NCBI RefSeq assembly: GCF_900156825.1
Contig: NZ_FTOV01000008.1
Coordinates: 118,109 to 182,108 of the forward strand
Direction: 5' to 3'
Length of the DNA stretch: 64,000 nucleotides
DNA from: Chryseobacterium gambrini
GTDB lineage: Bacteria > Bacteroidota > Bacteroidia > Flavobacteriales > Weeksellaceae
The notes under the pieces were generated by a model that was given only the letters and a program-made list of their open reading frames with translations, was not told the origin of the DNA and ran no database searches. The position numbers and the translations under genes are program-made. Below, piece after piece: positions 34,948-43,760 of the stretch; position 1 is the stretch's first letter; each line of letters begins with the position of its first letter.

Positions 34948-35766
34948 ATGGCCAGCAGGTACTCGCATCAACAACGGATAGACTGGATAAAATTACATAA
35001 TCCAAATTATCCTAATCAGCATTGGCATAGCGATATTGTTTATCGCCCGGATGAAATTCTCCATAAGGAGTTTTTTTATCGTAAGAGGACTGTAAAAAAG
35101 AAGATCAATCCAGCAAAGATATGTGGTATTGAATATGCGTACTCGTACAATTGTCCAGCTTTTAAGCCAAAGGATTGGACATATCACTGGGACGATTTAT
35201 TACGCGACCTGAAACGATTAGATTGGGTCATTGACGATTTGATCGATTTAGACCAGATTATTAACCATATCCACTTTAATGAGGAGGAAAAGACAGTTGA
35301 GCAGTATGGCGATCACTTTTTCACTACGGGTGGGCAGCATCGCTTATGTCTTGCCAAATACCTTGAACTAGATGAGGTGGAAGTGAACGTTGAGGAATAC
35401 ATTTTTGACCGTGCGAGATTTCAACGGGAAAAAAGATTTGAAAGATACATTCCTAAATTTATTGAGGAAGGGTTTTTGGGGCAGTGGTATGAAAATAACC
35501 CACGCGTTGATTTTGTTGGGATAGATATTAAGGGAATTGATAATAAAAAGGATACGGTTTTTATAAAAAAGAAATATGCCGGATATGTATTGGACCGGAT
35601 GACTGAGCTTAGAAGGTTTCCATATCGGGGTATCTCCAATAGCATAAAATCAATGAAAATTGAAAGTTATAAAAGAAATAGTATTGTTTCAGATCAGGAA
35701 CTCTATCTTTTGGATACATTCCTACTGAGGCACAACCGCAGCATTTTAAGTAAGATTTTCATATAA
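34948..35766 (+). CDS. ParB/DGQHR-like domain protein paired with SEFIR gene
   Basis: This 272-residue protein has a central segment TTGGQHRLCLAKYLELDEVEVNVEEY (about residues 132-157). It closely follows the ParB-N/sulfiredoxin pattern G-x-H-R-(x)n-A-(x)n-G/L-x-x-x-V-x-V, with GGQHR replacing DGQHR. Upstream acidic/aromatic segments (LDWVIDDLIDLDQIINHIHFNEEE) resemble the strand and helix before that motif. Some ParB-fold proteins are nucleotide-hydrolysing switches or nucleases. The gene follows the SEFIR gene by 45 bp on the same strand, supporting a two-gene unit. Basic C-terminus could bind nucleic acid. Confidence 0.65.
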   Translation: MASRYSHQQRIDWIKLHNPNYPNQHWHSDIVYRPDEILHKEFFYRKRTVKKKINPAKICGIEYAYSYNCPAFKPKDWTYHWDDLLRDLKRLDWVIDDLIDLDQIINHIHFNEEEKTVEQYGDHFFTTGGQHRLCLAKYLELDEVEVNVEEYIFDRARFQREKRFERYIPKFIEEGFLGQWYENNPRVDFVGIDIKGIDNKKDTVFIKKKYAGYVLDRMTELRRFPYRGISNSIKSMKIESYKRNSIVSDQELYLLDTFLLRHNRSILSKIFI

Positions 35767-35846
35767 TTCTTTGTTAATGGATTGTAAGAATGAAATGGAA
35801 ATAATATAAATTAATCGAAGTTGTTTTATTCTTCTATAAACTTTTC

Positions 35847-36704
35847 CTATGACATCAATATGTTCTCAATCACCTCTATGCCTAAAAGGTTTTTGGTTAT
35901 TACATATTTCTCGGGAAGTCTTCCTTCCAGCGCCAAAATAACGCGACTGTTGGGAAGTTCGTTGTCAATAATTTGCTTTGCTTCAATTAAATGTTTGTAT
36001 TTTACACACTGGAAGATTCCCCGCAAAATATCTTCAGGAGGAGAAATATGAGATTTCACTTCAACGCCGATTTTAAGGGATTGATCAATAAATAGAATGT
36101 CAATAACATCAGCGGAAGGTAGTACGTGTTCGAGTATTCCATCTGGTAGGGAATCCTTAAGACCTAGTACTAAAGGGTTTTTTGAAACAAACTCCTTAAA
36201 TTTTCTATGGCTTTCGCTTTCACCTCCTGATCGTATTTTCCCTGCTTTATCTAAATCTTCTTGAAGGTCTATTTGTACCGGATCCAAACCCAGAACATTC
36301 AAAACTTCCCCCCAGTATGGAAATAAATATATTTCTGCGAGCATAGCATCCAAAAACTCTTTCTGCTGGCTTGGGCTACGGGTGCTGTAATCAGCAATAT
36401 CGATAAACCAAGAAATTCCATCGCCTGGAAGGTTAGTTCTTTTGCCGATCGCGATACATTGGATGGGTGGAATTTTGATGTCAATACTTAAGCTCAGTTC
36501 TTTCATTGCATTTCCAATCACACCCAATACATAATTAAGATTTCGTGGATTTGGCATTTCAAGAATTTTAGCAAGGTCGGAATAATAAATTGTCTGACGT
36601 GCCTCAGCTTGTTTAACTAGGTAGGGTAGAGCTACTCTCGCTCTTGCTTGATATAATTTATTCCCTTCTAGTAAATTGTACTTTCCGACAATTGATGTTT
36701 TCAT
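35847..36704 (-). CDS. Predicted PD-(D/E)XK nuclease
   Basis: This 285-residue protein has an N-terminal winged-helix-like part (YYSDLAKILEMPNPRNLNYVLGVIGNAM, about residues 38-68) and a C-terminal restriction-endonuclease-like fold. In the latter, VIDILFIDQSLKIGVEVKSH supplies the D and E-x-K residues (about residues 205-225). This architecture fits a small nuclease, possibly of a restriction or retaliation type. It stands alone on the minus strand and converges with the ParB-like gene. No methyltransferase is next to it, so it is not a simple restriction-modification system. The upstream PIN-like gene at 36822 is on the same strand, 117 bp away. Confidence 0.75.
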   Translation of the reverse strand: MKTSIVGKYNLLEGNKLYQARARVALPYLVKQAEARQTIYYSDLAKILEMPNPRNLNYVLGVIGNAMKELSLSIDIKIPPIQCIAIGKRTNLPGDGISWFIDIADYSTRSPSQQKEFLDAMLAEIYLFPYWGEVLNVLGLDPVQIDLQEDLDKAGKIRSGGESESHRKFKEFVSKNPLVLGLKDSLPDGILEHVLPSADVIDILFIDQSLKIGVEVKSHISPPEDILRGIFQCVKYKHLIEAKQIIDNELPNSRVILALEGRLPEKYVITKNLLGIEVIENILMS

Positions 36705-36821
36705 TCTACTTTGGTATTTTTCAGTTGATGTTGGTTTTTGATTAGTTTTAGCTAATCAAAGGAATTTGTAATACAATTTTTTTTATAATTTATTGATAGC
36801 TGGTGCTATTTGCCCAGACGT

Positions 36822-38276
36822 TTATTTCCTAAAGTTAAAAAAGGGTTTCACCGCGTGCAATAGCTTTCGAATCCAATTTTTATTATTCGGTGGGTACAAA
36901 TACAATTGCAGATGTCCTTCCATAGCGCGTAGTTTTATGTTAACATCAGCATACTGCCAATGTCTGCCGGGCCAACAGTCTTTTCCAATCTGCCCCAATT
37001 CTGGATTAGAGAATTTTCCCAAATTATCGACGTCGCTACCCAAAAGCAGCTGTAATTTACTGACAAGAACATGTGCTTCCTTGCCGAAAATAGGTAGGGA
37101 GTTATTGGGTAGATGTCTAGTCAGGAGGAGGAATGGACTTTTAGTACTTTTATCGGTAATTATGCGTATTACATTAAAGTAGTCAAAGAAAAAGAAAGTG
37201 CTGTCATAACGGCTACTCTTAAGGTCGGAAGTGTTGGATGGCGCTAAATTTTTTAGTAAATGCAACAATTGATTAAGGAAATCTACTGTTTTGAACTGAA
37301 GACATTTTTTGTAAAGGATCAGAAAGTCATCGGCCGACATCGCGATAGTGTTAATATCAAGTTTTTTATAGACGGCATTTGCCTTTTTACAGTTTCTTTG
37401 ATCCTGAGTAATATAAAAATCACACGAAGAGGCATAAGCTGTATGAAAAGCATCTTCCATAGTATTTCTGAAAGTTTGTTTCCTGCCTCTGTTTATAGAA
37501 ATTTTGTCTTCCTGATACCCGTGCATGTCCAGTGCTATGTATTCATTACTTATTTCTGTGAACCAGGGTGAGGCAAACTCATGGGTAGGATTTTTTGGTT
37601 TAGCTAAGATTCCTTTTTTTTTATAAGCTTTATCAATGAGTTCATAGGGGGAAGCGCTGTGAAATATTTGGTCTCTTTTTATATCTGCCCCACTTTGAAG
37701 ATTTTCACGTAAATCTTTATAAGCTGTATTTTTGTTCATTCTTTCTATCATTCCAAAGATTGCTGTTAAAAGTCCAACCTGTGTATAATTGTCCTCAAGT
37801 TCAGGGAGAAAGCTGCGCATTAGGTGAGCTGTTTCAGGGTTTTCGAAGGATTTTTGAAAAACTTTATCGATAGGAGTGTTTTTAAATAACGTAATTTGCT
37901 CATTCAATAGTTCCTGTAGATTTCTACTTTCCTCATCAATATTGTCTGAAAGTGGTTCGATACGAAGCACATCTAGTAGTTGACTTAGATTGCTATCCTG
38001 TATGTATAAATCCCGAGGAGAATTATTTCGAAATACGGTTCTGCCCTCTATATGGAATAAACAATAATTTTGGGTAAGGTTGGAGATAAAATCCAGATCA
38101 GACTCGATATTCTCCATATTTGATTGATCTTGGCTACTCGCAGAAATGTCGCCAAGATGCGAAGATGAATAAGGCTTTAAAAATTTCTCGTTATCTGAAA
38201 TAATTGAAAAAAAATCACTGTGGTGCCCGTTTTTCATCTGGCTCATTACATTCCAATCTATATAGATCCTGATCAT
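36822..38276 (-). CDS. Large PIN-like domain protein
   Basis: This 484-residue protein begins MIRIYIDWNVMSQMKNG, a PIN-type strand ending in a metal-binding Asp (I-D-W-N in place of D-T-N). It continues as a long helical region, then has AYASSCDFYITQDQRNCKKANAVYKKLD around residues 285-315, which is the second acidic/strand element of PIN folds. The C-terminal roughly 150 residues (from FLNQLLHLLKNLAP) are a separate part. It is similar in plan to large PIN-like proteins in defence islands. RNase activity is inferred. It lies upstream of the PD-(D/E)XK gene on the same strand and may be expressed with it. Confidence 0.65.
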   Translation of the reverse strand: MIRIYIDWNVMSQMKNGHHSDFFSIISDNEKFLKPYSSSHLGDISASSQDQSNMENIESDLDFISNLTQNYCLFHIEGRTVFRNNSPRDLYIQDSNLSQLLDVLRIEPLSDNIDEESRNLQELLNEQITLFKNTPIDKVFQKSFENPETAHLMRSFLPELEDNYTQVGLLTAIFGMIERMNKNTAYKDLRENLQSGADIKRDQIFHSASPYELIDKAYKKKGILAKPKNPTHEFASPWFTEISNEYIALDMHGYQEDKISINRGRKQTFRNTMEDAFHTAYASSCDFYITQDQRNCKKANAVYKKLDINTIAMSADDFLILYKKCLQFKTVDFLNQLLHLLKNLAPSNTSDLKSSRYDSTFFFFDYFNVIRIITDKSTKSPFLLLTRHLPNNSLPIFGKEAHVLVSKLQLLLGSDVDNLGKFSNPELGQIGKDCWPGRHWQYADVNIKLRAMEGHLQLYLYPPNNKNWIRKLLHAVKPFFNFRK

Positions 38277-38359
38277 CGTTATTTAAAATTATTCTTCTTG
38301 AAAGTTAGGGAATAATCTGTGATATTAAAGATTTCAGGTTAATAATTGTAACTGTAATA

Positions 38360-38724
38360 ATGTGGCTGAGCCATTCACTAAAGATTCCCGAGTTGGATGG
38401 ATTAGCATCAGTAATCGTAGGATTGCTGCTTGTTTTTGTTTCCTTTACATTGGCAAGAGAAACCAGAAGCATGTTGATGGTCGAAGGTATCGCGCCCGAA
38501 ACGAGAAAAAAAATTGCGAAACTCGCAGAAAAGGACGTTACAGTGGTGAATACAAAAACATATTATCGACTTATCAGTCGAAGAGAGAAGTTGTCCTGAT
38601 GTTGATAATAGATTTTGAAGATGACCTGAATACAGAAGAGATCACTGAGGCGATATGCCGTATCCGCACAGACATAAAAGATGAATTCAAACTTGTAAAT
38701 TATGTGATCATACAGTCGGAATAA
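38360..38724 (+). pseudogene. Remnant of a cation-diffusion-facilitator transporter, truncated and frameshifted
   Basis: The frame at 38360 reads LDGLASVIVGLLLVFVSFTLARET then VEGIAPETRKKIAKLAEKD, which is the last membrane helix and start of the cytoplasmic domain of CDF-type cation efflux proteins. The continuation NILSTYQS...VLMLIIDFEDDLNTEEITEAI...IKDEFKLVNYVIIQ is in a different frame, ending at 38724. An A-run at 38554-38558 is the likely slip site (one extra base). The first roughly 200 residues of the family are missing. This is therefore a broken tail and not two small genes. It is a scar of an earlier metal-efflux gene on the element. Confidence 0.82.
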
Positions 38725-38822
38725 TGTTGCAAATAGAGGAGAAGACTCCTACTGTTGCAGTAATGTTAATTACTAAATTTGATATTTTAGTGAAAAGTGT
38801 CTAAATTAGATATCAATAATTA

Positions 38823-38840
38823 TTTGCTCGTTCGAGCAAA
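38823..38840. repeat. Perfect 18-bp palindrome
   Basis: TTTGCTCG and its complement separated by TT. Short symmetric sites of this size are typical protein-binding operators, or it may be a small hairpin. It lies 224 bp upstream of the nucleotidyltransferase start; no link to regulation can be shown. Confidence 0.45.
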
Positions 38841-38869
38841 CTTTTCATAAAATAGGTTAATAATAAAGC

Positions 38870-38904
38870 AAAACGCTCCGAGCTCCCCACTTAGAGCGTT
38901 TTTT
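38870..38904 (+). terminator. Rho-independent terminator
   Basis: Stem AAAACGCTC / GAGCGTTTT with a 15-nt loop followed by T residues, 145 bp after the CDF remnant. It likely ended the original transporter message and now insulates the nucleotidyltransferase-NACHT genes downstream. A separate perfect palindrome TTTGCTCG-TT-CGAGCAAA lies just before it at 38823-38840. Confidence 0.75.
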
Positions 38905-39063
38905 GTAAAGTGTGAGATATCGTCGTAAATCAGATTGTGGATTATAAAGTTTTAGTTTATATCTGTATTTTATACAATAATAATTTATAAATTAGAGCAG
39001 ATTAATTATTGAATTTTCAATAATTACACAAATAGCCATAAAAGAAAATTTTAATTGCAACAT

Positions 39064-40122
39064 ATGAGTGCCAATCCAAACTGTTTGCCACCCTCTATTT
39101 TTCCAAAACCCGGAGAGGAGGTGGTATATTTTTCCAAAAACAAAATTATAGAAGGGAAATTACTGGGTTATGATATATATGAAAAGCCTGTTATAATAAA
39201 CCAATTTGATTTTCCCGACTCAACCAATTCATTTGAAATCATTAGGGCGAAATATCCAAATAACAGAATAGGACCTAACTGGGAAAGACTGCCTGAATCA
39301 GGAATTGTTGAAGCAGCACATACAGATTTAGCTGATATGATTACCAAAAAACTTGAAGAGCGTATACCACCGGGACCGAACTATATGGAACTCATACAAG
39401 AATTTTATTATAGGGGATATGAAACTTATTTAGTTGGGGGGACAGTACGTGATTTTATACAGGGCGAAAAATCGAATGATATTGACCTGGTTACCACAAT
39501 GCCGCTTAAGTGGGCATTACCACTTATCAGATCAATGTTCAACGATAAATTCTCCTATGCAAGGCAACATGGCTACATTCGTATAGGTGGTACTCCAGCT
39601 TCCGGCGATCCTTTTATTGATGTTAAAAATTTTTCATTGAGTAATGCTGGGTATGGTACCTCTCTATTCGGTTCGGAATTGGCAGATGATTTTAAGATAC
39701 GGGACTTTGCGTGCAATGCGATATATTATGAACCCATAAATAAACTGTTAATTGATCCTTCCGGTAGTGGTATCGGTGATGCCAGAGCTAAAAAACTCAG
39801 TATAGTTAGGGACCTCAATATTCACGCTGCACATTATAGTTCGGCTCAAATCTTGGTAAGGTTTGTGAAATTTGCAGCTAGAGGATATACTCCAACCGAC
39901 CAGGCACTTGTAGAGCTTCGTGCAAATTTTTGCCCGCTTTTCTCAACGATGGATAATGCGTCCAGAATAGAATACGTTCGAAGACAAATATTAAGTAAAA
40001 GTCCTCTGGCGCAGAGAACCTTGGTGTATGAAAATTTTGTGCAAAGTATGATTGGCTTAGGTTTTAAGTATGAATATGAGCAGTTCATCAAGCCTTATGA
40101 ATCTTATTTAAATTTAAACTGA
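39064..40122 (+). CDS. CCA-adding/poly(A)-polymerase-type nucleotidyltransferase coupled to NACHT gene
   Basis: The start is taken as ATG at 39064 (MSANPNCLPP); the frame could open 9 bp earlier at a TTG. After a roughly 105-residue N-terminal extension comes a class II tRNA nucleotidyltransferase head. YLVGGTVRDFIQG and NDIDLVTTMP give the GG-x-V-R-D and D-x-D metal-binding motifs, and DDFKIRDFACNAIYY plus LLIDPSGSGIGDA match later family motifs. The usual C-terminal RNA-binding arms are much reduced (total 352 residues), so housekeeping CCA addition is unlikely. Its stop codon overlaps the start of the NACHT gene (ATGA), so both are translated together. Target could be tRNA, a nucleotide signal or a protein. 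Confidence 0.85.
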   Translation: MSANPNCLPPSIFPKPGEEVVYFSKNKIIEGKLLGYDIYEKPVIINQFDFPDSTNSFEIIRAKYPNNRIGPNWERLPESGIVEAAHTDLADMITKKLEERIPPGPNYMELIQEFYYRGYETYLVGGTVRDFIQGEKSNDIDLVTTMPLKWALPLIRSMFNDKFSYARQHGYIRIGGTPASGDPFIDVKNFSLSNAGYGTSLFGSELADDFKIRDFACNAIYYEPINKLLIDPSGSGIGDARAKKLSIVRDLNIHAAHYSSAQILVRFVKFAARGYTPTDQALVELRANFCPLFSTMDNASRIEYVRRQILSKSPLAQRTLVYENFVQSMIGLGFKYEYEQFIKPYESYLNLN

Positions 40123-42029
40123 TGAAGGAAATGTATTTTTTGCCGATCACAAAAGTGAATGATGAGTTTTTTCAGCAATTTACCTTGGAGGAAGATGATT
40201 TATCATTTTATCATGTTGATAATTATGCAAAGGTAATTGAGGAAAAGTGTTACAGGGAAGAGGCGATTGTAAATCTGCACAGAGGGAGATTTAAGACGGT
40301 CGTATTTGCTCCAAAAAATGAACAGGAAAAATTCTTCTTCTGTCTAGTCAATGAAAAAGGATTGCCAAACGATGCGCAGGAAATCGAAGTAGATGATTCT
40401 TATATTGAGGAACTAAGGAAGGTTTTATCATTACAGGTATTAAAATCTGAAGGGATTTTTAAAGAACAGGAAATTGATATTCTTTCAGATTTTGTAACTC
40501 CACGAATTTACTCGAAAGATTCTGAGAATGAAATGTATTATCACTTTCATTGCTTTGAAAACAGTAATCTGATTTTTGGTGCACCAGGTTCCGGAAAGAC
40601 TACCATGTTAAGAAAGATAGCGTTGGATTATATATCAGAAAATTTCGATCATGATAAAAACCTAAATAAATTTCCGATTTATATTCAGCTCCGTGACTTC
40701 AATAATTATAAAAGTGATTTTAATACATATATTGACACATGCATAAACAATACACTGTACAATATAAAGTTTTTGGATCATAAAACTGTGAAGTTCGGCG
40801 GTAACCTGTGTTTATTGTTAGACGGTGCCGACGAAATTGATTTTGACAAGTTCAGCAGTTTTGAAACCACCATAAATGAGTTTAGGCACAAGAACCCTCT
40901 CACGTCGCTGATTATCACTTCCAGACCGGACAGAAAGATGGAACAACTGAAAGAATTCAAGAAATGGTATGTCCAGCCTTTTAATGAAAATCAGATCAAA
41001 GATCTGACGTATCGGAAATTATCTAGAGGAGGTAAGTGGAAAGAGTTTATTTCTGTCCTCAATAGTGCGCCAGGGGTGAATGATGTATTAAAGAATCCAT
41101 TGCTATTAACAATTGCACATTTTCTATTTACACATAAGTCGATTATACCGATAAATTCAGGACAGCTTATAAAGGAACTGGTGTCAGCTCTTGTAGATAA
41201 CTGGGACTCAAACCGAAATATTGAGCGAAAGCTAAAAGATAAAAAAGTAAGTGCTATTGAAATCACAAATTTTCTTGGAAAGTTAGCACTCCAGTATTCA
41301 CAAATCGAGAGAGATGCACTAAGCACTGAGCAGATTTATGAGAAGATAAATGATTTTCCAGCAATAGATGATTTAGATCTTTATCTGGATTACATTGAGT
41401 TCGCAACGGGAATTATTCACAAAAGCAATAATCGATGGAAATTTCAGTTCCGGGCCATTCAGGATTATCTCTGTTCAAGCTACTTAGTTGAAGGTGTACA
41501 GAATTTAAATAAAGAATTGTTTACAGAAAAAAACTGGAGTAGAATACTGATGATGATCAGCGGTTTAAATTCTGACCCCAACTATATCATGAAAGCTATT
41601 TTAGAAAGTGCTGAAATTAGTAACCTCGACAAAGTTGAAAAAAGCTTGGCGATAATGAAAGAATCGCACTTATTGAAGGTTCAGGACATTGAAAAAAGCT
41701 TTAAATTGTTGGAAGACTTCTTCGTGAATTTTGAATCGTCAAAAAATATTGAGGAGAAAAGTATAAATTTCAGTGCGCATGAGGAGACAATCCGCCTGAT
41801 ACTTGAAACTAAAGGAAGTGAAGATATCATAAACTTGATGAAGACTATTTATCAGATAAGATATACTAAATACGAGTACAATTTTTATGGATACCTCAAG
41901 AATTCGCGATCAAATATTTTAAAATCTGTTTCATATATTACTGAAAAGAATGGGAACATTGACATAAACCTGAAAGATAATGAGATTTTGATTCGATATA
42001 AAGAAGAATCTCCCAATATTGTGGACTGA
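40122..42029 (+). CDS. NACHT-family STAND NTPase
   Basis: This 635-residue protein has residues 1-140 as a novel N-terminal domain. The NACHT NTPase core follows: Walker A SNLIFGAPGSGKTTMLRKIA (about 150-168), FPIYIQLRDFNNY, Walker B NLCLLLDGADEIDFDKFSS (about 228-246), sensor LIITSRPDRKM and the helical extension with NPLLLTIAHFLF. The C-terminal roughly 200 residues are short helical elements without leucine-rich or WD repeats. Bacterial NACHT proteins are NLR-like antiphage sensors that oligomerise on ATP binding. The usual effector domain at the N-terminus is absent, and the coupled nucleotidyltransferase (1-bp stop/start overlap) may supply the effector activity. A terminator follows at 42209. 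Confidence 0.9.
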   Translation: MKEMYFLPITKVNDEFFQQFTLEEDDLSFYHVDNYAKVIEEKCYREEAIVNLHRGRFKTVVFAPKNEQEKFFFCLVNEKGLPNDAQEIEVDDSYIEELRKVLSLQVLKSEGIFKEQEIDILSDFVTPRIYSKDSENEMYYHFHCFENSNLIFGAPGSGKTTMLRKIALDYISENFDHDKNLNKFPIYIQLRDFNNYKSDFNTYIDTCINNTLYNIKFLDHKTVKFGGNLCLLLDGADEIDFDKFSSFETTINEFRHKNPLTSLIITSRPDRKMEQLKEFKKWYVQPFNENQIKDLTYRKLSRGGKWKEFISVLNSAPGVNDVLKNPLLLTIAHFLFTHKSIIPINSGQLIKELVSALVDNWDSNRNIERKLKDKKVSAIEITNFLGKLALQYSQIERDALSTEQIYEKINDFPAIDDLDLYLDYIEFATGIIHKSNNRWKFQFRAIQDYLCSSYLVEGVQNLNKELFTEKNWSRILMMISGLNSDPNYIMKAILESAEISNLDKVEKSLAIMKESHLLKVQDIEKSFKLLEDFFVNFESSKNIEEKSINFSAHEETIRLILETKGSEDIINLMKTIYQIRYTKYEYNFYGYLKNSRSNILKSVSYITEKNGNIDINLKDNEILIRYKEESPNIVD

Positions 42030-42135
42030 TTTCGAGCTATGATGTTACTATGAAATATTGAATTTAACAAAGAGTCTTTCAAATTCCATATCTTTTCTAG
42101 CTTAATATTGGCACCTTTTAATAATATGTCTAATA

Positions 42136-42320
42136 GGCTGTATCACAAGTCGATTTTGGCAAACCTTTGCCAAATTGAGTTTTGAGCAAATGATTTAGTT
42201 TATTAAAAAGGGCAATTTTCACATCGAAAATTGCCTTTTTTCTTTTTCAAAGAGTAATCTTAAGCAGATGGCCAAATGTAAATCGTACAGTCAACTTCGA
42301 TTTTATTTATGATACAGCTT
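42136..42320. repeat. Inverted-repeat-bounded element (MITE or IS remnant)
   Basis: About 185 bp bounded by imperfect inverted repeats with the core GCTGTATCA[C/T]AA. The left copy begins at 42136 (GGCTGTATCACAAG) and the right copy on the opposite strand ends at 42320 (AAGCTGTATCATAA). It contains a perfect terminator hairpin and no transposase. This is the size and form expected of a miniature element or the fused ends of a deleted insertion sequence. No clear target duplication is visible. Confidence 0.55.
42209..42241 (+). terminator. Rho-independent terminator after the NACHT gene
   Basis: Perfect 10-bp stem GGCAATTTTC / GAAAATTGCC, loop ACATC, followed by six T. It lies inside the inverted-repeat-bounded element and probably ends the nucleotidyltransferase-NACHT transcript. 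Confidence 0.85.
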
Positions 42321-42669
42321 CTTTTTTGCGATATTAATTTTGGCGTTTCATAACTTTTGTGAGAGTGATAGTAGCTTCCTCCTTTTACTCAGCAAAAGAT
42401 ATAGAGAATAGCACGGCCACGCTTTCCTGTTAAGGCAAAAGGAAAAGTAGGAAAGCTGATATCCTGGAAAAGGTTTAACAGTGAAAATGTAATTTGTTTT
42501 TATCTATGTAATGAAAAATTGTGTAAATTATTAAAGAATTTTTGTAAGTTCTGAAAGGGAGTCATTGTATAATTTTTCTTTCAATAGATGCGAGGGTTTT
42601 AAAAGTATCTAATGCTTACCTGATATTGATACAGACCAAGTTTAACATTTATAAATAAATCGAATTATT

Positions 42670-43617
42670 ATGGAAAAAGATTTCATTCGTAATCTTCTTG
42701 CGGGGCAGGAAGGATTTAATTTTCAGGACGCATGTGAAAGATATCTGATCATCAAACATGGTAAGGATTTTATACCGATTACACCCAACGGAAGGGAAGG
42801 AGATGGTGGTAGGGACGGCTACTGTTTAAGTACCGGTGAATATTTTGCCATGTCGTCCAGAGAGGATGTTCACAAGAAAATACGGGAGGACTTTGCCAAC
42901 TGTATGTCTTACGAGCATCCGGTGAGTATGTTTACCTTTATCACCAACCGTGGTATTAGACCGAAGGATAGTTTAGTCCTTGATGAATTAAAAAGAGATA
43001 ATGCCGGAATGGAGATAGGTATAGTAAGACATTCAGAAATTGCAGTAGAAATGACGGACATGCCTACCGAGCACATTGAATATATCCTTGGTCAGCCTTT
43101 ACCTTATCTTAGAGGTAATACGGTCTACTTTAAGATCAGCAAATTTGTAGGACCTTTTACTCTCTCAAGGTCGTTATTAGATTCATTACATTTCTATATC
43201 TTATTGGCAGTCAGTTGTTCTCTATTGGGTGCCTGTTTCTATTATTTTTCGTCTGAATGGGAACGGAGTCTCTCCTTTACAGCGCTAATAGGCTTGATGT
43301 TTACGTACATGTATTATAATAAAAATAGTCTGAAAAAATACAAATATGCGCACAAAATCTTGTATTTACTACTTACTGATAAGCTTCGTGTTGGCAATGA
43401 GTTATTATTGAATGAAGATTCACATATCACTATCTGTAGGAACTCGGTCTGGAACTTTACCATCAACGAAAGATCAGCGGAATGCATAAGAACAGGATGT
43501 AGCGGTCATGTTCTATTGTATAAATCGCCCGCCGGAACATTTATCGGAAGGTGTAATAAAGACAAAATTAACCATACCTATAATGTGGATAATAACTTTT
43601 ATGGGAATATGAATTGA
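42670..43617 (+). CDS. Membrane-anchored restriction-nuclease-like protein
   Basis: This 315-residue protein starts with an Mrr/PD-(D/E)XK-like part (about residues 1-150). QDACERYLIIKHG followed by NGREGDGGRDGYCLSTGEYFAMSSRED resembles the G-D-G-G-x-D core of restriction-type nucleases, but the usual Q/E-x-K is replaced by A-M-S-S, so catalysis may be lost or altered. Two membrane helices follow (about 178-200 and 208-226, LLAVSCSLLGACFYYF and LSFTALIGLMFTYMYY). A C-terminal beta-rich domain with ITICRNSVWNFTINERSAEC completes the protein. Nuclease-like plus TM plus sensor is an uncommon order; it may be an abortive effector. No partner overlaps it. Confidence 0.7.
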   Translation: MEKDFIRNLLAGQEGFNFQDACERYLIIKHGKDFIPITPNGREGDGGRDGYCLSTGEYFAMSSREDVHKKIREDFANCMSYEHPVSMFTFITNRGIRPKDSLVLDELKRDNAGMEIGIVRHSEIAVEMTDMPTEHIEYILGQPLPYLRGNTVYFKISKFVGPFTLSRSLLDSLHFYILLAVSCSLLGACFYYFSSEWERSLSFTALIGLMFTYMYYNKNSLKKYKYAHKILYLLLTDKLRVGNELLLNEDSHITICRNSVWNFTINERSAECIRTGCSGHVLLYKSPAGTFIGRCNKDKINHTYNVDNNFYGNMN

Positions 43618-43760
43618 TGTCCAACTAAATAATAAAGATTTATTTTAGATTACGCAAAAAGATTGCGCAGCAGCTGTTTTACTTTGCAGTAATTAACGCT
43701 CAGTAATTTTGAGGTTAATTGGGAAAAGTGACATTGAATATTAAAAAATAAAATAAATAA

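Larger units (their letters stand above)
42030..42669. other. 640-bp intergenic region
   Basis: No gene supported. It contains the inverted-repeat element and terminator described above in its first half. The second half (42330-42669) is AT-rich and should hold the promoter of the gene at 42670. No strong promoter pair or further repeat was found. Confidence 0.55.

Noticed and set aside
38360..38724. Two overlapping small genes in different frames
   Set aside because: Read together they form one CDF-transporter tail with a single frameshift, so they are one pseudogene.
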